DNA of 19,598 nt from Candidatus Rifleibacteriota bacterium (GTDB lineage: Bacteria; Riflebacteria; Ozemobacteria; Ozemobacterales; Ozemobacteraceae): NCBI GenBank assembly GCA_017526725.1, contig JAFXRA010000059.1:1-19598 (forward strand), in the 5' to 3' direction. The position numbers and the translations under genes are program-made. Position 1 is the first letter of the stretch, and each line of letters begins with the position of its first letter. Positions 1 to 7,326 of the stretch are shown here, piece after piece. The notes beneath the pieces were generated by a model. That model worked only from the letters and a program-made list of their open reading frames with translations. It was not told the origin of the DNA and did not search any database.

Positions 1-1961
1 ACTGGATGGTACAAGAACAGGAACGTGGTATAACCATTACCAGCGCCGCAACAAAATGCCATTGGAAAGATGCTTCTATAAACATTATCGACACACCAGG
101 ACATGTTGATTTTACAGCAGAAGTTGAACGTTCGCTTCGTGTTCTAGATGGTGCAGTAATTTTACTTTGTGCCGTTGGCGGTGTTCAGCCTCAATCAGAA
201 ACAGTCTGGCGTCAGGCAAACAAATATGCCGTTCCAAGAATTGCTTTCGTAAACAAAATGGATAGAGTCGGAGCCGATTTTAATCGTGTTGTAACTCAGA
301 TTAGAGATAGATTAAAGGCACTTCCCCTGGTTCTCTCTCTGCCTATAGGTTCAGAAGATAATTTTCAAGGTCACTGCGATGTTGTTACCAAAACAGCCTG
401 GGTTTGGCACGAAGACCCCAAAAGTGTAGTAGGTAAAATGGTTCAGCAGGAAATACCGGAAAGCATGATAGATTCTGTTGAAGAAGCCCATGCAAACATG
501 ATTGATATTCTTGCCTCCTGCAGCGATGACATATTAGAAAAATATATGGCTGAAGAACCAATAGAAGTATCTCTAATAAAAGAAACCATACGCGAAGCCA
601 CATTGAAAAATATGATTGTGCCAGTGCTTTGCGGTTCTGCCTTCAAGAACAAAGGCATTCAATCTTTACTAGATGCAGTAGTTGATTACTTGCCGTCTCC
701 TTTAGACATACCTCCTTCTATAGGCTACACTCAGGACGATATGGAAGAAGTGGAAATTCCAGCAGACCCTGAAGGAAAGTTTGAAGCCATGGCATTTAAA
801 ATAGCTACAATGCCTCATATTGGAAAACTGGTTTATACTCGTATTTATTCAGGAACACTTGAAGTTGGTGATACAGTCTACAACGTTACTCGCGGTCAGA
901 AAGAAAGAGTTGGCCGCATAGTCCAAATGCACGCCAACAGCAGAACAGAAATTGACTCTGCCCAGGCTGGCGACATAGTTGCTTTGGTTGGCTTAAAATC
1001 AATAGGAACAGGAGACACTCTAGCTCACGATAAAGACGACCCGATTCTAGAAAAAATTAGTTTCCCAGAAACAGTTATTTCAGTAGCTATTGAGCCTAAA
1101 ACAAAGGCTGACCGTACAAAACTCAGCACTGTTCTTCATACGCTTATGGATGAAGACCCAACATTTAAAGCATCTATGGATGAAGAAACCGGAGAAACAA
1201 TTATCTCAGGCATGGGTGAACTTCATCTTGAAATTATTGTTGACCGAATTTTAAGGGAATTTAACGTTCAAGCTTCTGTGGGTGCTCCACAGGTTGCTTA
1301 CCGCGAAGGCTTACGTAAAAAGACCCAGACAGAATATAAGCATGCCAAACAGACAGGCGGCCGCGGTCAATACGGTCATGTAATCATGGATATTGAACCT
1401 ATGCCTAGAGGAACTGGCATTTTATTTGAAACCAATGTTAAAGGCGGTACAGTTCCGGCTACTTATTTCCCTGCTATTGAACAAGGCATAAGAGAAGCAT
1501 TACAGCAAGGCCCAATATGCAAAAAAGCTGTTACCGATGTTAAAGTCACACTGCTAGATGGTTCTTACCACGAAGTAGACTCTAGTTTAATGGCTTTTAA
1601 GACCGCTGCAATTGAAGCGATGAAGATTGGTATGGCAAAAGCCAGCCCTGTTCTTTTAGAACCCATTTGCAAAGTTGAAATTGAAACTCCTGAACAATAT
1701 CTTGGCGATATAATTGCAAACCTTAACTCTCGCCGAGGCAAGGTTATGAACATGGAAATGCGCGGAGATATGAGAACCTTAGACTGCCAGGTTCCACTAG
1801 CCGAAATGTTCAACTACTCTACTCATCTGAGATCTCTCTCTCAAGGCAGAGCAAGCTTCAGCATGGAAGTAATGCATTATGTCGACGTTCCACCAACTAT
1901 AGCAGAAAAAATTAAGAAAGATTTTACTATAGCTGAGGCGAATAGACAGACTAAGATATAA
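1..1961 (+). CDS. fusA: Elongation factor G (5' end outside window)
   Basis: This is the translational GTPase that drives ribosomal translocation and, with RRF, ribosome recycling in the cytoplasm. The frame is open from the first base; the ATG at 6 is an internal methionine, because the residue before it is the Trp of the EF-G sequence DWM. By comparison with E. coli EF-G about 52 residues are missing, including the P-loop. Counting from that Met, visible motifs are switch I RGITITSA (8-15), G3 DTPGH (29-33), G4 NKMD (83-86) and G5-like GSAFKNKG (210-217). The Gly-rich GGRGQYGHV segment of domain IV and a normal C-terminal domain V follow. No tuf follows, unlike the usual str operon order; what lies upstream is not visible. 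A second EF-G paralogue elsewhere cannot be excluded, but this copy looks canonical and intact to its TAA stop. Confidence 0.97.
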   Translation, partial: WMVQEQERGITITSAATKCHWKDASINIIDTPGHVDFTAEVERSLRVLDGAVILLCAVGGVQPQSETVWRQANKYAVPRIAFVNKMDRVGADFNRVVTQIRDRLKALPLVLSLPIGSEDNFQGHCDVVTKTAWVWHEDPKSVVGKMVQQEIPESMIDSVEEAHANMIDILASCSDDILEKYMAEEPIEVSLIKETIREATLKNMIVPVLCGSAFKNKGIQSLLDAVVDYLPSPLDIPPSIGYTQDDMEEVEIPADPEGKFEAMAFKIATMPHIGKLVYTRIYSGTLEVGDTVYNVTRGQKERVGRIVQMHANSRTEIDSAQAGDIVALVGLKSIGTGDTLAHDKDDPILEKISFPETVISVAIEPKTKADRTKLSTVLHTLMDEDPTFKASMDEETGETIISGMGELHLEIIVDRILREFNVQASVGAPQVAYREGLRKKTQTEYKHAKQTGGRGQYGHVIMDIEPMPRGTGILFETNVKGGTVPATYFPAIEQGIREALQQGPICKKAVTDVKVTLLDGSYHEVDSSLMAFKTAAIEAMKIGMAKASPVLLEPICKVEIETPEQYLGDIIANLNSRRGKVMNMEMRGDMRTLDCQVPLAEMFNYSTHLRSLSQGRASFSMEVMHYVDVPPTIAEKIKKDFTIAEANRQTKI

Positions 1962-1965
1962 GATA

Positions 1966-2167
1966 TTAAGATATAAGATTGAAGATAGAAGATGGAAGTT
2001 AACAACTCTTCTTACTCTTCTCACACTTCCAACAATTCTCACAGATTGCAACAGCAATCGTATCACAACGAAGTGTACCACAGCAAAGCGTATCACTTAA
2101 TTTGGTTATCTGGCTTACAGTTTGAAACTATCTTATATCTCCATTTATGGTCTTATATCTTAAATCT
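1966..2167. repeat. Intergenic inverted-arm repeat element, copy 1
   Basis: This element begins five bases after the fusA stop. The left arm is purine-rich, built of AAGATATAAGAT-like units, and contains AAGATTGAAGATAGAAG at 1975-1991. The right arm at 2128-2167 is its pyrimidine counterpart. The 13-mer TTAAGATATAAGA at 1966-1978 is exactly reverse-complementary to 2151-2163, so a long hairpin with a loop of about 170 bases is possible. The same two arms in the same relative order, inverted, occur at 16972-17067. The interior (about 1992-2127) differs from the other copy and carries a 15-bp tandem repeat. It could be a non-autonomous mobile remnant, a transcript-end structure or a structured RNA; the sequence alone does not decide. 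Confidence 0.7.
2052..2096. repeat. Three 15-bp tandem repeats
   Basis: Three contiguous units, 2052-2066, 2067-2081 and 2082-2096, each end in TATCAC or TACCAC. On the minus strand the units read GTGATACGCTTTGCT, GTGGTACACTTCGTT and GTGATACGATTGCTG. They lie inside the element between fusA and hpf. The period is a multiple of three, which keeps short spurious frames open through it, but no start with a ribosome site supports a protein here. Confidence 0.6.
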
Positions 2168-2199
2168 CTCATTGCTCTATACTCTAAATAATAACTCTC

Positions 2200-2228
2200 T
2201 TGACACCAAATTTTTACTGTGTTAGTAT
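2200..2228 (+). promoter_or_regulatory. Sigma70-type promoter for hpf
   Basis: A perfect -35 TTGACA (2200-2205) is followed after 17 bases by TAGTAT (2223-2228), which matches TATAAT at four of six positions. The expected transcript start near 2235 leaves a leader of about 50 bases before the hpf start. It is the best vegetative promoter match noticed in the window and would drive hpf and the ptsN-like gene. Confidence 0.7.
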
Positions 2229-2286
2229 CGAACTAGTGACAAAATTTGAGGTACCGTCTCTATCCATCTTAATAATGGAGGATTTT

Positions 2287-2877
2287 ATGCAATTTGTAGT
2301 TAAAGGTAAAAATCTACAATTAACCGATGCTCTTAAAGAATATTCAGAAAAGAAACTTTCTGTAACCAAGAAATATTTTGACGATGATGTCGAAGTAGAT
2401 GTAACACTCGCTGTAAAAGATTCAAAAGATACTAGCCGCAGCAAAGTATGCGAAGTAACTGTTTGGGCAAAAGCTATTGGTAATCCAATTCATGCTCGTG
2501 CTGTTTCAGAAGATCTTTACGCTTCAATAGATATGGTTGTCGAAAAAATCGAAAGCCAGGCCAAGAAGTACAAAGGCAAAATTACTTGCCGCAGAAGAAA
2601 CAACAAAGGTGCTGACAAACAAGCAACTCACACAATTCTTTCTTTCGGTGAAGATTTCGCAGAAAAAGCAGAACTTGATGCTCCCGCAGAAGTCAGTCCC
2701 AAAATCGTTAGAAGCGGCACTTTCCCAATGCGCCCAATGTATTCTGACGAAGCTGCAGAACAGCTTGAACTTTTTGGTCAGGATTTCTTTGTATTCTATA
2801 ATGCAGAAACCAATAAAGTTAATGTAATATATCGCCGCGGCGATGGTAATTTTGGTCTTATTGAACCAGAATACTAA
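2287..2877 (+). CDS. hpf: Long-form ribosome hibernation promoting factor
   Basis: This protein binds the 30S decoding region and dimerises 70S ribosomes into inactive 100S particles in stationary phase or stress. At 196 residues it is the long form. The N-terminal S30AE/RaiA-type domain spans about residues 1-97 and the C-terminal dimerisation domain about 139-193, with the typical FFVFYNAET...VIYRRGDGNFGLI pattern. A linker of about 40 residues lies between them. The ATG at 2287 was chosen because GGAGG sits at 2277-2281, five bases upstream. The frame stays open back to a TTG at 2200, but that TTG is part of the -35 box and the extra residues do not look like HPF. The gene has its own promoter and is followed 47 bases later by a ptsN-like gene, as in the proteobacterial hpf-ptsN pair. 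Confidence 0.95.
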   Translation: MQFVVKGKNLQLTDALKEYSEKKLSVTKKYFDDDVEVDVTLAVKDSKDTSRSKVCEVTVWAKAIGNPIHARAVSEDLYASIDMVVEKIESQAKKYKGKITCRRRNNKGADKQATHTILSFGEDFAEKAELDAPAEVSPKIVRSGTFPMRPMYSDEAAEQLELFGQDFFVFYNAETNKVNVIYRRGDGNFGLIEPEY

Positions 2878-2924
2878 TATAGCAGTCAGGCAGCTTCTAA
2901 ACAGCTAACAGGAGGAATCAGTCC

Positions 2925-3380
2925 TTGGAACTCAGTGAATTTATATCACCTCAGTTAACAAAACTAGAATTAGCATCTACCAATAAACTAGATGCTATAA
3001 AAGAGCTCATAGACATGCTTAATGCTGGTGGTTATCTGACTGACGCAGATGAATTCTTAAAATCTGTTCTTGAAAGAGAAAAAGTAGGTTCTACCGGAAT
3101 AGGTAAAGGTATTGCTATACCTCATTCCAGAGCTGTTACTGTTAAGGAAGTTGTTGTAGCTATTGGTCGTTCTACTGCCGGTATTGAGTTTGATGCACTA
3201 GACAATCGTCCTGTGCACCTGATTTTTTTGATAGCAGCCCCAATAGAATCTGGTGGACTTTATTTGAAGGCTCTTGCCAGATTATCAAGACTATTGCGTT
3301 ATCAGGAATTCAGAAATGAGCTTATGGGAGCCGGAACAGTTGAAGAAATAGTAAATATCATTTCTTCAGAAGAAAAATAA
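2925..3380 (+). CDS. ptsN: PTS EIIA type-2 domain protein (PtsN-like)
   Basis: This is a single-domain phosphotransferase EIIA of the fructose/nitrogen class, 151 residues. It accepts phosphate from HPr or NPr on a histidine, here H67 in the motif GIAIPHSRA (62-70). The rest fits the family throughout, including the LIFLIAAP strand and the LARLSRLLR helix. No EIIB or EIIC transporter domains are nearby, which favours a regulatory, PtsN-type role over sugar uptake; the exact target is unknown. The start is a TTG at 2925 with GGAGG at 2911-2915, nine bases upstream; no better start exists before the conserved region. It is probably co-transcribed with hpf, 47 bases upstream. Confidence 0.88.
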   Translation: MELSEFISPQLTKLELASTNKLDAIKELIDMLNAGGYLTDADEFLKSVLEREKVGSTGIGKGIAIPHSRAVTVKEVVVAIGRSTAGIEFDALDNRPVHLIFLIAAPIESGGLYLKALARLSRLLRYQEFRNELMGAGTVEEIVNIISSEEK

Positions 3381-3421
3381 GCTGGAATTCATTTCAAAAT
3401 AAAATGAAATTCTGAATTTTC

Positions 3422-3450
3422 AGGCGCGGGACTGATTCAGGCTCGCGCCT
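3422..3450 (+). terminator. GC-rich hairpin between ptsN and secA
   Basis: AGGCGCG (3422-3428) pairs perfectly with CGCGCCT (3444-3450), followed by TTAATATT. The stem is the most GC-rich structure in this AT-rich gap, but the T-run after it is poor. A weaker AT stem, ATTTCA (3391-3396) with TGAAAT (3405-3410), lies just upstream. This could be a terminator for hpf-ptsN or an attenuator ahead of secA. No clear promoter is visible between it and secA, so some read-through is likely. Confidence 0.5.
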
Positions 3451-3481
3451 TTAATATTGAAAGTGGGGTTTTCTAGTAACA

Positions 3482-6289
3482 ATGATAGGTTGGCTTTATA
3501 AGCTGTTAAGATTTTTTATTCCGGATTTTAATGAAACTCAGATTAACAGACTTAGAGAAATAGCATTAAACGTCAACGATCTGGAAGAAAAATATAAGAA
3601 ACTAACCGATGAAGAATTGGCCGGTAAAACAGAAGAGTTCCGCAAAGAACTATATGATGGTATTCCTTTAGACCGACTAAAAGAAGAAGCCTTTGCCGCT
3701 GTCAGGGAAGCAAGCAGACGTGTTTTAAAAATGCGCCACTATGATGTTCAAATCATCGGGGGCTTAGCTCTTCACGAAGGCCGTATAGTAGAAATGAAAA
3801 CAGGTGAAGGTAAAACTTTGGTTGCTACCCTTCCCCTTTATCTGAATGCTCTTGAATTAAACCCTCAATGGTTAAAATTAGCTAAAGAAAGAGGGCAAAA
3901 GGAATTTAAGCCCATATACGATGAAAAGAATGATGTTTGGATTCCAGTTGGCCGAGGTGCATTACTAGTAACAGTCAACGATTATCTTGCAAAACGTGAC
4001 TCTGAATGGATGGGCAAGATTTTTAAATTTTTAGGAATGACTGTTGGTTTAAATATTCATGGCCTTGATGCAGAAGAAAAACGTGCAGCATATGCCGCAG
4101 ACATAACTTACGGAACCAACAACGAATTCGGCTTTGACTATCTGCGTGATAATATGGCTCTTAGTATCGCAGACTGTGTTCAACGCCCGGAATATAACTA
4201 TGCAATCGTCGACGAAGTTGACTCAATCCTTATAGATGAAGCCAGAACTCCGTTGATTATTTCGGGTCCTGCAGAAAAAGCTACTGCCTTGTATTATATT
4301 TTTGCAAAAGTAGCACGCGACATTCTCAAAGAAGAAACAGAAGACATGCAGGAACATGGTCTTAAAGGCGATTATACCATTGATGAAAAGAATCATGGTA
4401 TTTCAATAACCGAACAGGGTATTGCAAAAGTAGAAAAAGCTCTTGGAATAGAAAACCTTTATGCCGACAACAACATGGATTCTGTACATCATTTGCAGAA
4501 TGCCTTGCGTGCAAAGCATTTCTTCCATAGAGATAAAGAATACATAGTCAGACCTAGAGAAGATGGACGCGGACAAGAAGTCGTAATAGTCGACGAATTC
4601 ACAGGTCGTCTAATGTTTGGTCGACGTTATTCTGATGGTTTGCATCAAGCTATTGAAGCAAAAGAAGGAGTTCCTATTCAGCAGGAAAACCAGACTCTGG
4701 CTTCAATAACTTTCCAGAATTATTTCAGACTTTATCGTAAACTTGCTGGCATGACAGGCACAGCAGAAACAGAAGCAAAAGAATTTAAGGAAATCTACAA
4801 ATGCGAAGTTGTAGTCATTCCACCAAATAAACCTTGCATAAGAAAAGACCTTCCAGACGTTATTTACAAAACCGTTAAAGAAAAGTTCAAAGCTATTGTT
4901 GATCATATAATCGAAATACATGAAAGGAAACAACCTGTTCTGGTTGGTACTATTTCGATTGAAAAATCTGAATTGATAGCTGCTATGCTTCGTAAAAGAG
5001 GCTATTCATGCCAGGTTCTCAATGCTAAATATCATGAAATGGAAGCCGAAATTGTTGCTCAAGCAGGACGTGAATCTGCAATTACTATAGCAACAAACAT
5101 GGCTGGCCGTGGTACAGACATTCTTCTAGGCGGCAATCCTGAAATGCTTGCTAAAAAAGAAACCCGCTCAACCGAAGGTCCTGATTACGAAAGAGCTTTA
5201 GAAAAATATATTAAGATTTGTGAAGAAGAAAAGCAACATGTTATTGAGGCTGGCGGTCTGTTTATTCTAGGAACAGAACGTCATGAATCAAGACGTATAG
5301 ATAATCAGCTTCGCGGTCGTTCAGGCCGTCAGGGAGACCCTGGCTGCAGCCAGTTCTATCTATCTATGGAAGATGATTTGATGCGTCTTTTCGGCTCTGC
5401 AAAAATTGTTGGCTTAATGGAAACCTTAGGCTGGGAAGAAGGAGAACCTATTGAACACAGCATGGTTTCTCGCTCTATAGAAACTGCTCAGCGCAAAGTT
5501 GAATCTTATCACTTTGATATTCGTAAACACGTTCTCAAATATGACGACGTGATGAACGAACAGAGAACATTAATATATGACCAGCGCCGAAGAGCTCTTG
5601 AACAAGATTCTGTTCATGATGACATACTTGGAATGATAGACAGCGTATTGGAAGGCATGGTTGGTCATGCATTAGATAATGTAGACCCCGACGATATAGA
5701 TTATGATTCTCTTGCCGAACAGGTTAAGAAAATATTCCCAATCGAAGCTGTCGGTGGAAAGATAATACGCGGGAAATCAAAAGGCGAACCAGGTCAGCTC
5801 TGTACTTACCAGAAACGAGAACTCTTTGAAGAACTCAGACGTCGTGTTTATGCCAAACTTGATGAAAAAATCAAAGAAATTGGTGAAAAAGACTTCTATC
5901 AAATGGAAAAATTCCTGCTTCTTCAAATTGTTGACGCTAAGTGGAAAGATCACCTGCACAACATGGATACTCTTCAGGATGGTATTCACCTAAGAAGCTG
6001 GGGTCAGCGCGATCCATTGGTAGAATACAAAATTGAAGGCTATGACATGTTCCAGGATATGGTAGAAACTATACGTGAAGATATTCTCTACTATATGTTC
6101 AGAGTAAGATATTCGCACTCCGAAGAACGTGAAGCCCAGGAACGTCACGAAGAAGAAATGCAGTATAATCGTTCCGACGACGAAACCCCCAATCAGCCTG
6201 CACAGAGTTCCTCTGAGCCTTCAAGAAACGACCCCTGCCCTTGCGGAAGCGGCAAAAAATATAAAAACTGCTGCGGTGCCAACAAATAA
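3482..6289 (+). CDS. secA: Preprotein translocase ATPase SecA
   Basis: SecA is the motor ATPase that pushes unfolded preproteins through SecYEG. At 935 residues it is full length. Walker A is MKTGEGKT (105-112) and the DEAD-type Walker B is DEVD (244-247). A conserved NMAGRGTDILLGGNP segment follows in the second nucleotide domain, and the LRGRSGRQGDPG motif is intact. The C-terminal SEC-C zinc motif has the ligands C919, C921, C930 and C931 and would bind SecB or ribosomes. An unusual feature is roughly 30 extra residues between the LNAL helix and the VTVNDYLAKRD motif, at about 125-160 (3854-3961). The start ATG has only a weak GTGGGG-type ribosome site. Prepilin-like genes follow after 31 bases, and prfB comes shortly after. 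Confidence 0.97.
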   Translation: MIGWLYKLLRFFIPDFNETQINRLREIALNVNDLEEKYKKLTDEELAGKTEEFRKELYDGIPLDRLKEEAFAAVREASRRVLKMRHYDVQIIGGLALHEGRIVEMKTGEGKTLVATLPLYLNALELNPQWLKLAKERGQKEFKPIYDEKNDVWIPVGRGALLVTVNDYLAKRDSEWMGKIFKFLGMTVGLNIHGLDAEEKRAAYAADITYGTNNEFGFDYLRDNMALSIADCVQRPEYNYAIVDEVDSILIDEARTPLIISGPAEKATALYYIFAKVARDILKEETEDMQEHGLKGDYTIDEKNHGISITEQGIAKVEKALGIENLYADNNMDSVHHLQNALRAKHFFHRDKEYIVRPREDGRGQEVVIVDEFTGRLMFGRRYSDGLHQAIEAKEGVPIQQENQTLASITFQNYFRLYRKLAGMTGTAETEAKEFKEIYKCEVVVIPPNKPCIRKDLPDVIYKTVKEKFKAIVDHIIEIHERKQPVLVGTISIEKSELIAAMLRKRGYSCQVLNAKYHEMEAEIVAQAGRESAITIATNMAGRGTDILLGGNPEMLAKKETRSTEGPDYERALEKYIKICEEEKQHVIEAGGLFILGTERHESRRIDNQLRGRSGRQGDPGCSQFYLSMEDDLMRLFGSAKIVGLMETLGWEEGEPIEHSMVSRSIETAQRKVESYHFDIRKHVLKYDDVMNEQRTLIYDQRRRALEQDSVHDDILGMIDSVLEGMVGHALDNVDPDDIDYDSLAEQVKKIFPIEAVGGKIIRGKSKGEPGQLCTYQKRELFEELRRRVYAKLDEKIKEIGEKDFYQMEKFLLLQIVDAKWKDHLHNMDTLQDGIHLRSWGQRDPLVEYKIEGYDMFQDMVETIREDILYYMFRVRYSHSEEREAQERHEEEMQYNRSDDETPNQPAQSSSEPSRNDPCPCGSGKKYKNCCGANK

Positions 6290-6320
6290 CAATTCTGATT
6301 CAGGTAAGAATAATGAATAA

Positions 6321-6806
6321 ATGGCTAGAATAGGTAGAAAAAAGAATAATCAAGGAATTTCTCTCATAGAAGTTATGACTGCTTTGACTATTCTATCTAC
6401 CTTAATTCTGCCCTTATTCATGTTTTTAATAGAATATGCCAAGGGTGGATCCGACATCGGAGACCGATTCGAAATTCTCAACCGTATTGAAGAAAGACTC
6501 GAAACAGCTTTATCAATGCCTTTTGATGCTATTCCAGAAGGATTAAGCAAAGACATCACCATAGAATCAGAAAAAGGCAAAACACTAGATTTAAAACCAA
6601 TAAAAATAAGCAATAAACAGGTCTCTTTTGAATGTATGGTTGAAACCATTCCTACGAATTTTGAAGCTATAAAAAATTATAATACCCATCAAATACAGAG
6701 AGCAAAGATAGAAAATGGGCTAAAAAAAATTACTATTACTGCTAAGTGGGGTAAAGATAATAATAGTCGAGAAATTCAATTAATGGTATATAAAGCAAAC
6801 CTTTAG
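6321..6806 (+). CDS. Type IV prepilin-like / minor pseudopilin protein
   Basis: This 161-residue protein has a textbook class III leader: MARIGRKKNNQG followed by ISLIEVMTALTIL. The prepilin peptidase would cut after G12, leaving Ile as +1 and Glu17 as the conserved +5 residue used in pilin assembly. The hydrophobic helix runs from about 13 to 34. The remainder shows no recognisable domain and no Cys pair typical of pilin loops. The length and the V/I/J-like leader suggest a minor pilin or pseudopilin (PilV, GspI or GspJ type) rather than a major subunit. It lies 31 bases after secA and 25 before a K-like partner, probably in the same transcript. AGGTAAG upstream is a poor, distant ribosome site, so translation may be weak or coupled. 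The family class is firm, the exact role is not. Confidence 0.85.
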   Translation: MARIGRKKNNQGISLIEVMTALTILSTLILPLFMFLIEYAKGGSDIGDRFEILNRIEERLETALSMPFDAIPEGLSKDITIESEKGKTLDLKPIKISNKQVSFECMVETIPTNFEAIKNYNTHQIQRAKIENGLKKITITAKWGKDNNSREIQLMVYKANL

Positions 6807-6831
6807 CTTTATACACTTCGATTACAAATAA

Positions 6832-7305
6832 GTGAAAATCATGAAACAAAACAACAAAAACGGCATGGCAATACCAATAGTATTATGTGTAATAGTCTGT
6901 TTCGGTTGTTATATTGTTTCTTTATCATGGTCCATGGCCAATTCCAGAAATCGCTACGAAAAAACATTAAACAACCGTAAGGCATACTTTATGGCACGTT
7001 CTGGAATAGAGCATCTCATGCTTAAAATAAAAACCATGCAGCGTCATTGTCCTGACACCATGTTAGCCTTAGAAAAAGCTCCGGAAGAAGAAAAAAACAT
7101 TTTGAATACTGTTTTTACTGGAGATATTATAATTCCTGCAGACAATGATTATAAAAAATTAGATAAATACGAATATAGAATTAATGACTTTAAAATAGAA
7201 TCTGTAGACATGGAAAATTCTTCGCTAGTCCTGCAAATAGAATCTATAGGCAAATGCGGAGGTTATACAGACAGTATAAAACGGCTTGTTCGTATAAGCC
7301 GTTGA
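6832..7305 (+). CDS. Small PilX/GspK-like pilus component
   Basis: The N-terminus reads KQNNKNG followed by MAIPIVLCVIVCFGCYIVSL, a prepilin-type leader and helix without Glu at +5, as in GspK and some PilX proteins. It is followed by RKAYFMARSGIEHLMLKIK, which matches the A-Y-x-A-x-x-G-I-E segment seen just after the helix in PilX/GspK proteins. The remaining about 100 residues have no recognised fold. Two starts are possible: GTG at 6832 (157 residues) or ATG at 6841 (154 residues). Neither has a convincing ribosome site, and the ATG gives a leader of conventional length. It lies 25 bases after the prepilin and 21 before prfB. By analogy with GspI-J-K, it and its neighbours could form the tip of a pilus; that is inference. 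Confidence 0.75.
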   Translation: MKIMKQNNKNGMAIPIVLCVIVCFGCYIVSLSWSMANSRNRYEKTLNNRKAYFMARSGIEHLMLKIKTMQRHCPDTMLALEKAPEEEKNILNTVFTGDIIIPADNDYKKLDKYEYRINDFKIESVDMENSSLVLQIESIGKCGGYTDSIKRLVRISR

Positions 7306-7326
7306 CTATATTTCAGGAGTAAGACA

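Noticed and set aside
1797..2096. 99-residue minus-strand frame overlapping the fusA end
   Set aside because: It is antisense to conserved fusA codons, and its remainder is repeat sequence.
1992..2225. 77-residue open frame between fusA and hpf
   Set aside because: It is low-complexity, runs through the 15-bp tandem repeat, has no ribosome site and ends inside the hpf promoter.
2200..2286. Extended start of hpf at TTG 2200
   Set aside because: The TTG belongs to the -35 box, and a strong ribosome site fits the ATG at 2287.
6129..6320. 63-residue frame in the end of secA
   Set aside because: It is out of frame within the conserved SEC-C coding region and has no start signal.
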